A stretch of DNA of 5,642 nucleotides, from the NCBI GenBank assembly GCA_017621015.1, contig JAGAUC010000024.1, positions 1-5,642 on the forward strand. The letters are read 5' to 3'. The translations under genes were made by a program, and so were the position numbers. Every line of letters starts with the position of its first letter. Within the stretch, counting starts at the first letter, position 1. Positions 5,627 to 5,642 of the stretch are shown here, piece by piece. The DNA comes from Clostridia bacterium (GTDB lineage Bacteria > Bacillota > Clostridia > Oscillospirales > CAG-272). The notes under the pieces are model-generated. The model was given only the letters and a program-made list of their open reading frames with translations. It did no database searches and was not told the origin of the DNA.

Positions 5627-5642
5627 TTCTCACGCGTGAGAA
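5627..5642. repeat. Perfect 16-bp palindrome at the window edge
   Basis: TTCTCACG followed directly by CGTGAGAA is an exact palindrome with no spacer. It reaches the last base, and the bases just before it (GAGACC) could extend the symmetry if the sequence beyond reads GGTCTC. It may be an operator or part of a larger dispersed palindrome; the missing flank prevents a decision. Confidence 0.45.

Overview
The window looks like a piece of a moderately GC-rich genome of an anaerobic, low-oxygen-lifestyle Bacillota bacterium, most likely a gut-type Clostridia (Oscillospirales or Christensenellales-like). This rests on strong AAGGAGG-type ribosome binding sites, a glycyl radical enzyme with its oxygen-sensitive activase, protein sequence style, and GC-rich palindromic elements at gene ends. 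The taxonomic placement is an inference; no rRNA or marker gene is present.

Layout. Positions 1-91 hold a compact set of palindromes downstream of the first gene. Positions 92-952 (minus strand) encode an AraC-family regulator with an N-terminal cupin-like sensing domain. Positions 953-1122 are a divergent control region: a good promoter for the regulator, a perfect 8+8 bp inverted repeat midway, a good promoter for the operon, and a 5' leader with a small hairpin. Three genes then run on the plus strand with gaps of 19 and 11 bases: a Gfo/Idh/MocA-type NAD(P)-dependent oxidoreductase (1123-2331), a radical-SAM glycyl-radical-enzyme activase with two extra 4Fe-4S motifs (2351-3250, GTG start), and a glycyl radical enzyme (GRE) of the PFL/dehydratase superfamily (3262-5478). 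Positions 5479-5642 hold hairpins that probably end transcription, then short repeats and a 16-bp palindrome at the window edge.

How the genes may work together. The activase puts the glycyl radical on Gly706 of the GRE. The GRE does a radical C-C, C-O, C-N or similar cleavage/elimination on an unknown small molecule. The oxidoreductase probably prepares the substrate or processes the product. The AraC protein probably senses the substrate and activates the divergent operon through the central inverted repeat. The GRE does not carry the GCxE active-site signature of the choline lyase / diol dehydratase group (it reads GCHWMC). The oxidoreductase lacks the usual EKP lysine and instead has VP and YPTH motifs that recall the GH109-like branch of the family, as remembered. 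The two-enzyme cassette therefore seems to be a GRE pathway of unassigned chemistry, possibly acting on a sugar or sugar-derived polyol. No microcompartment, transporter or aldehyde/alcohol dehydrogenase gene is visible in the window.
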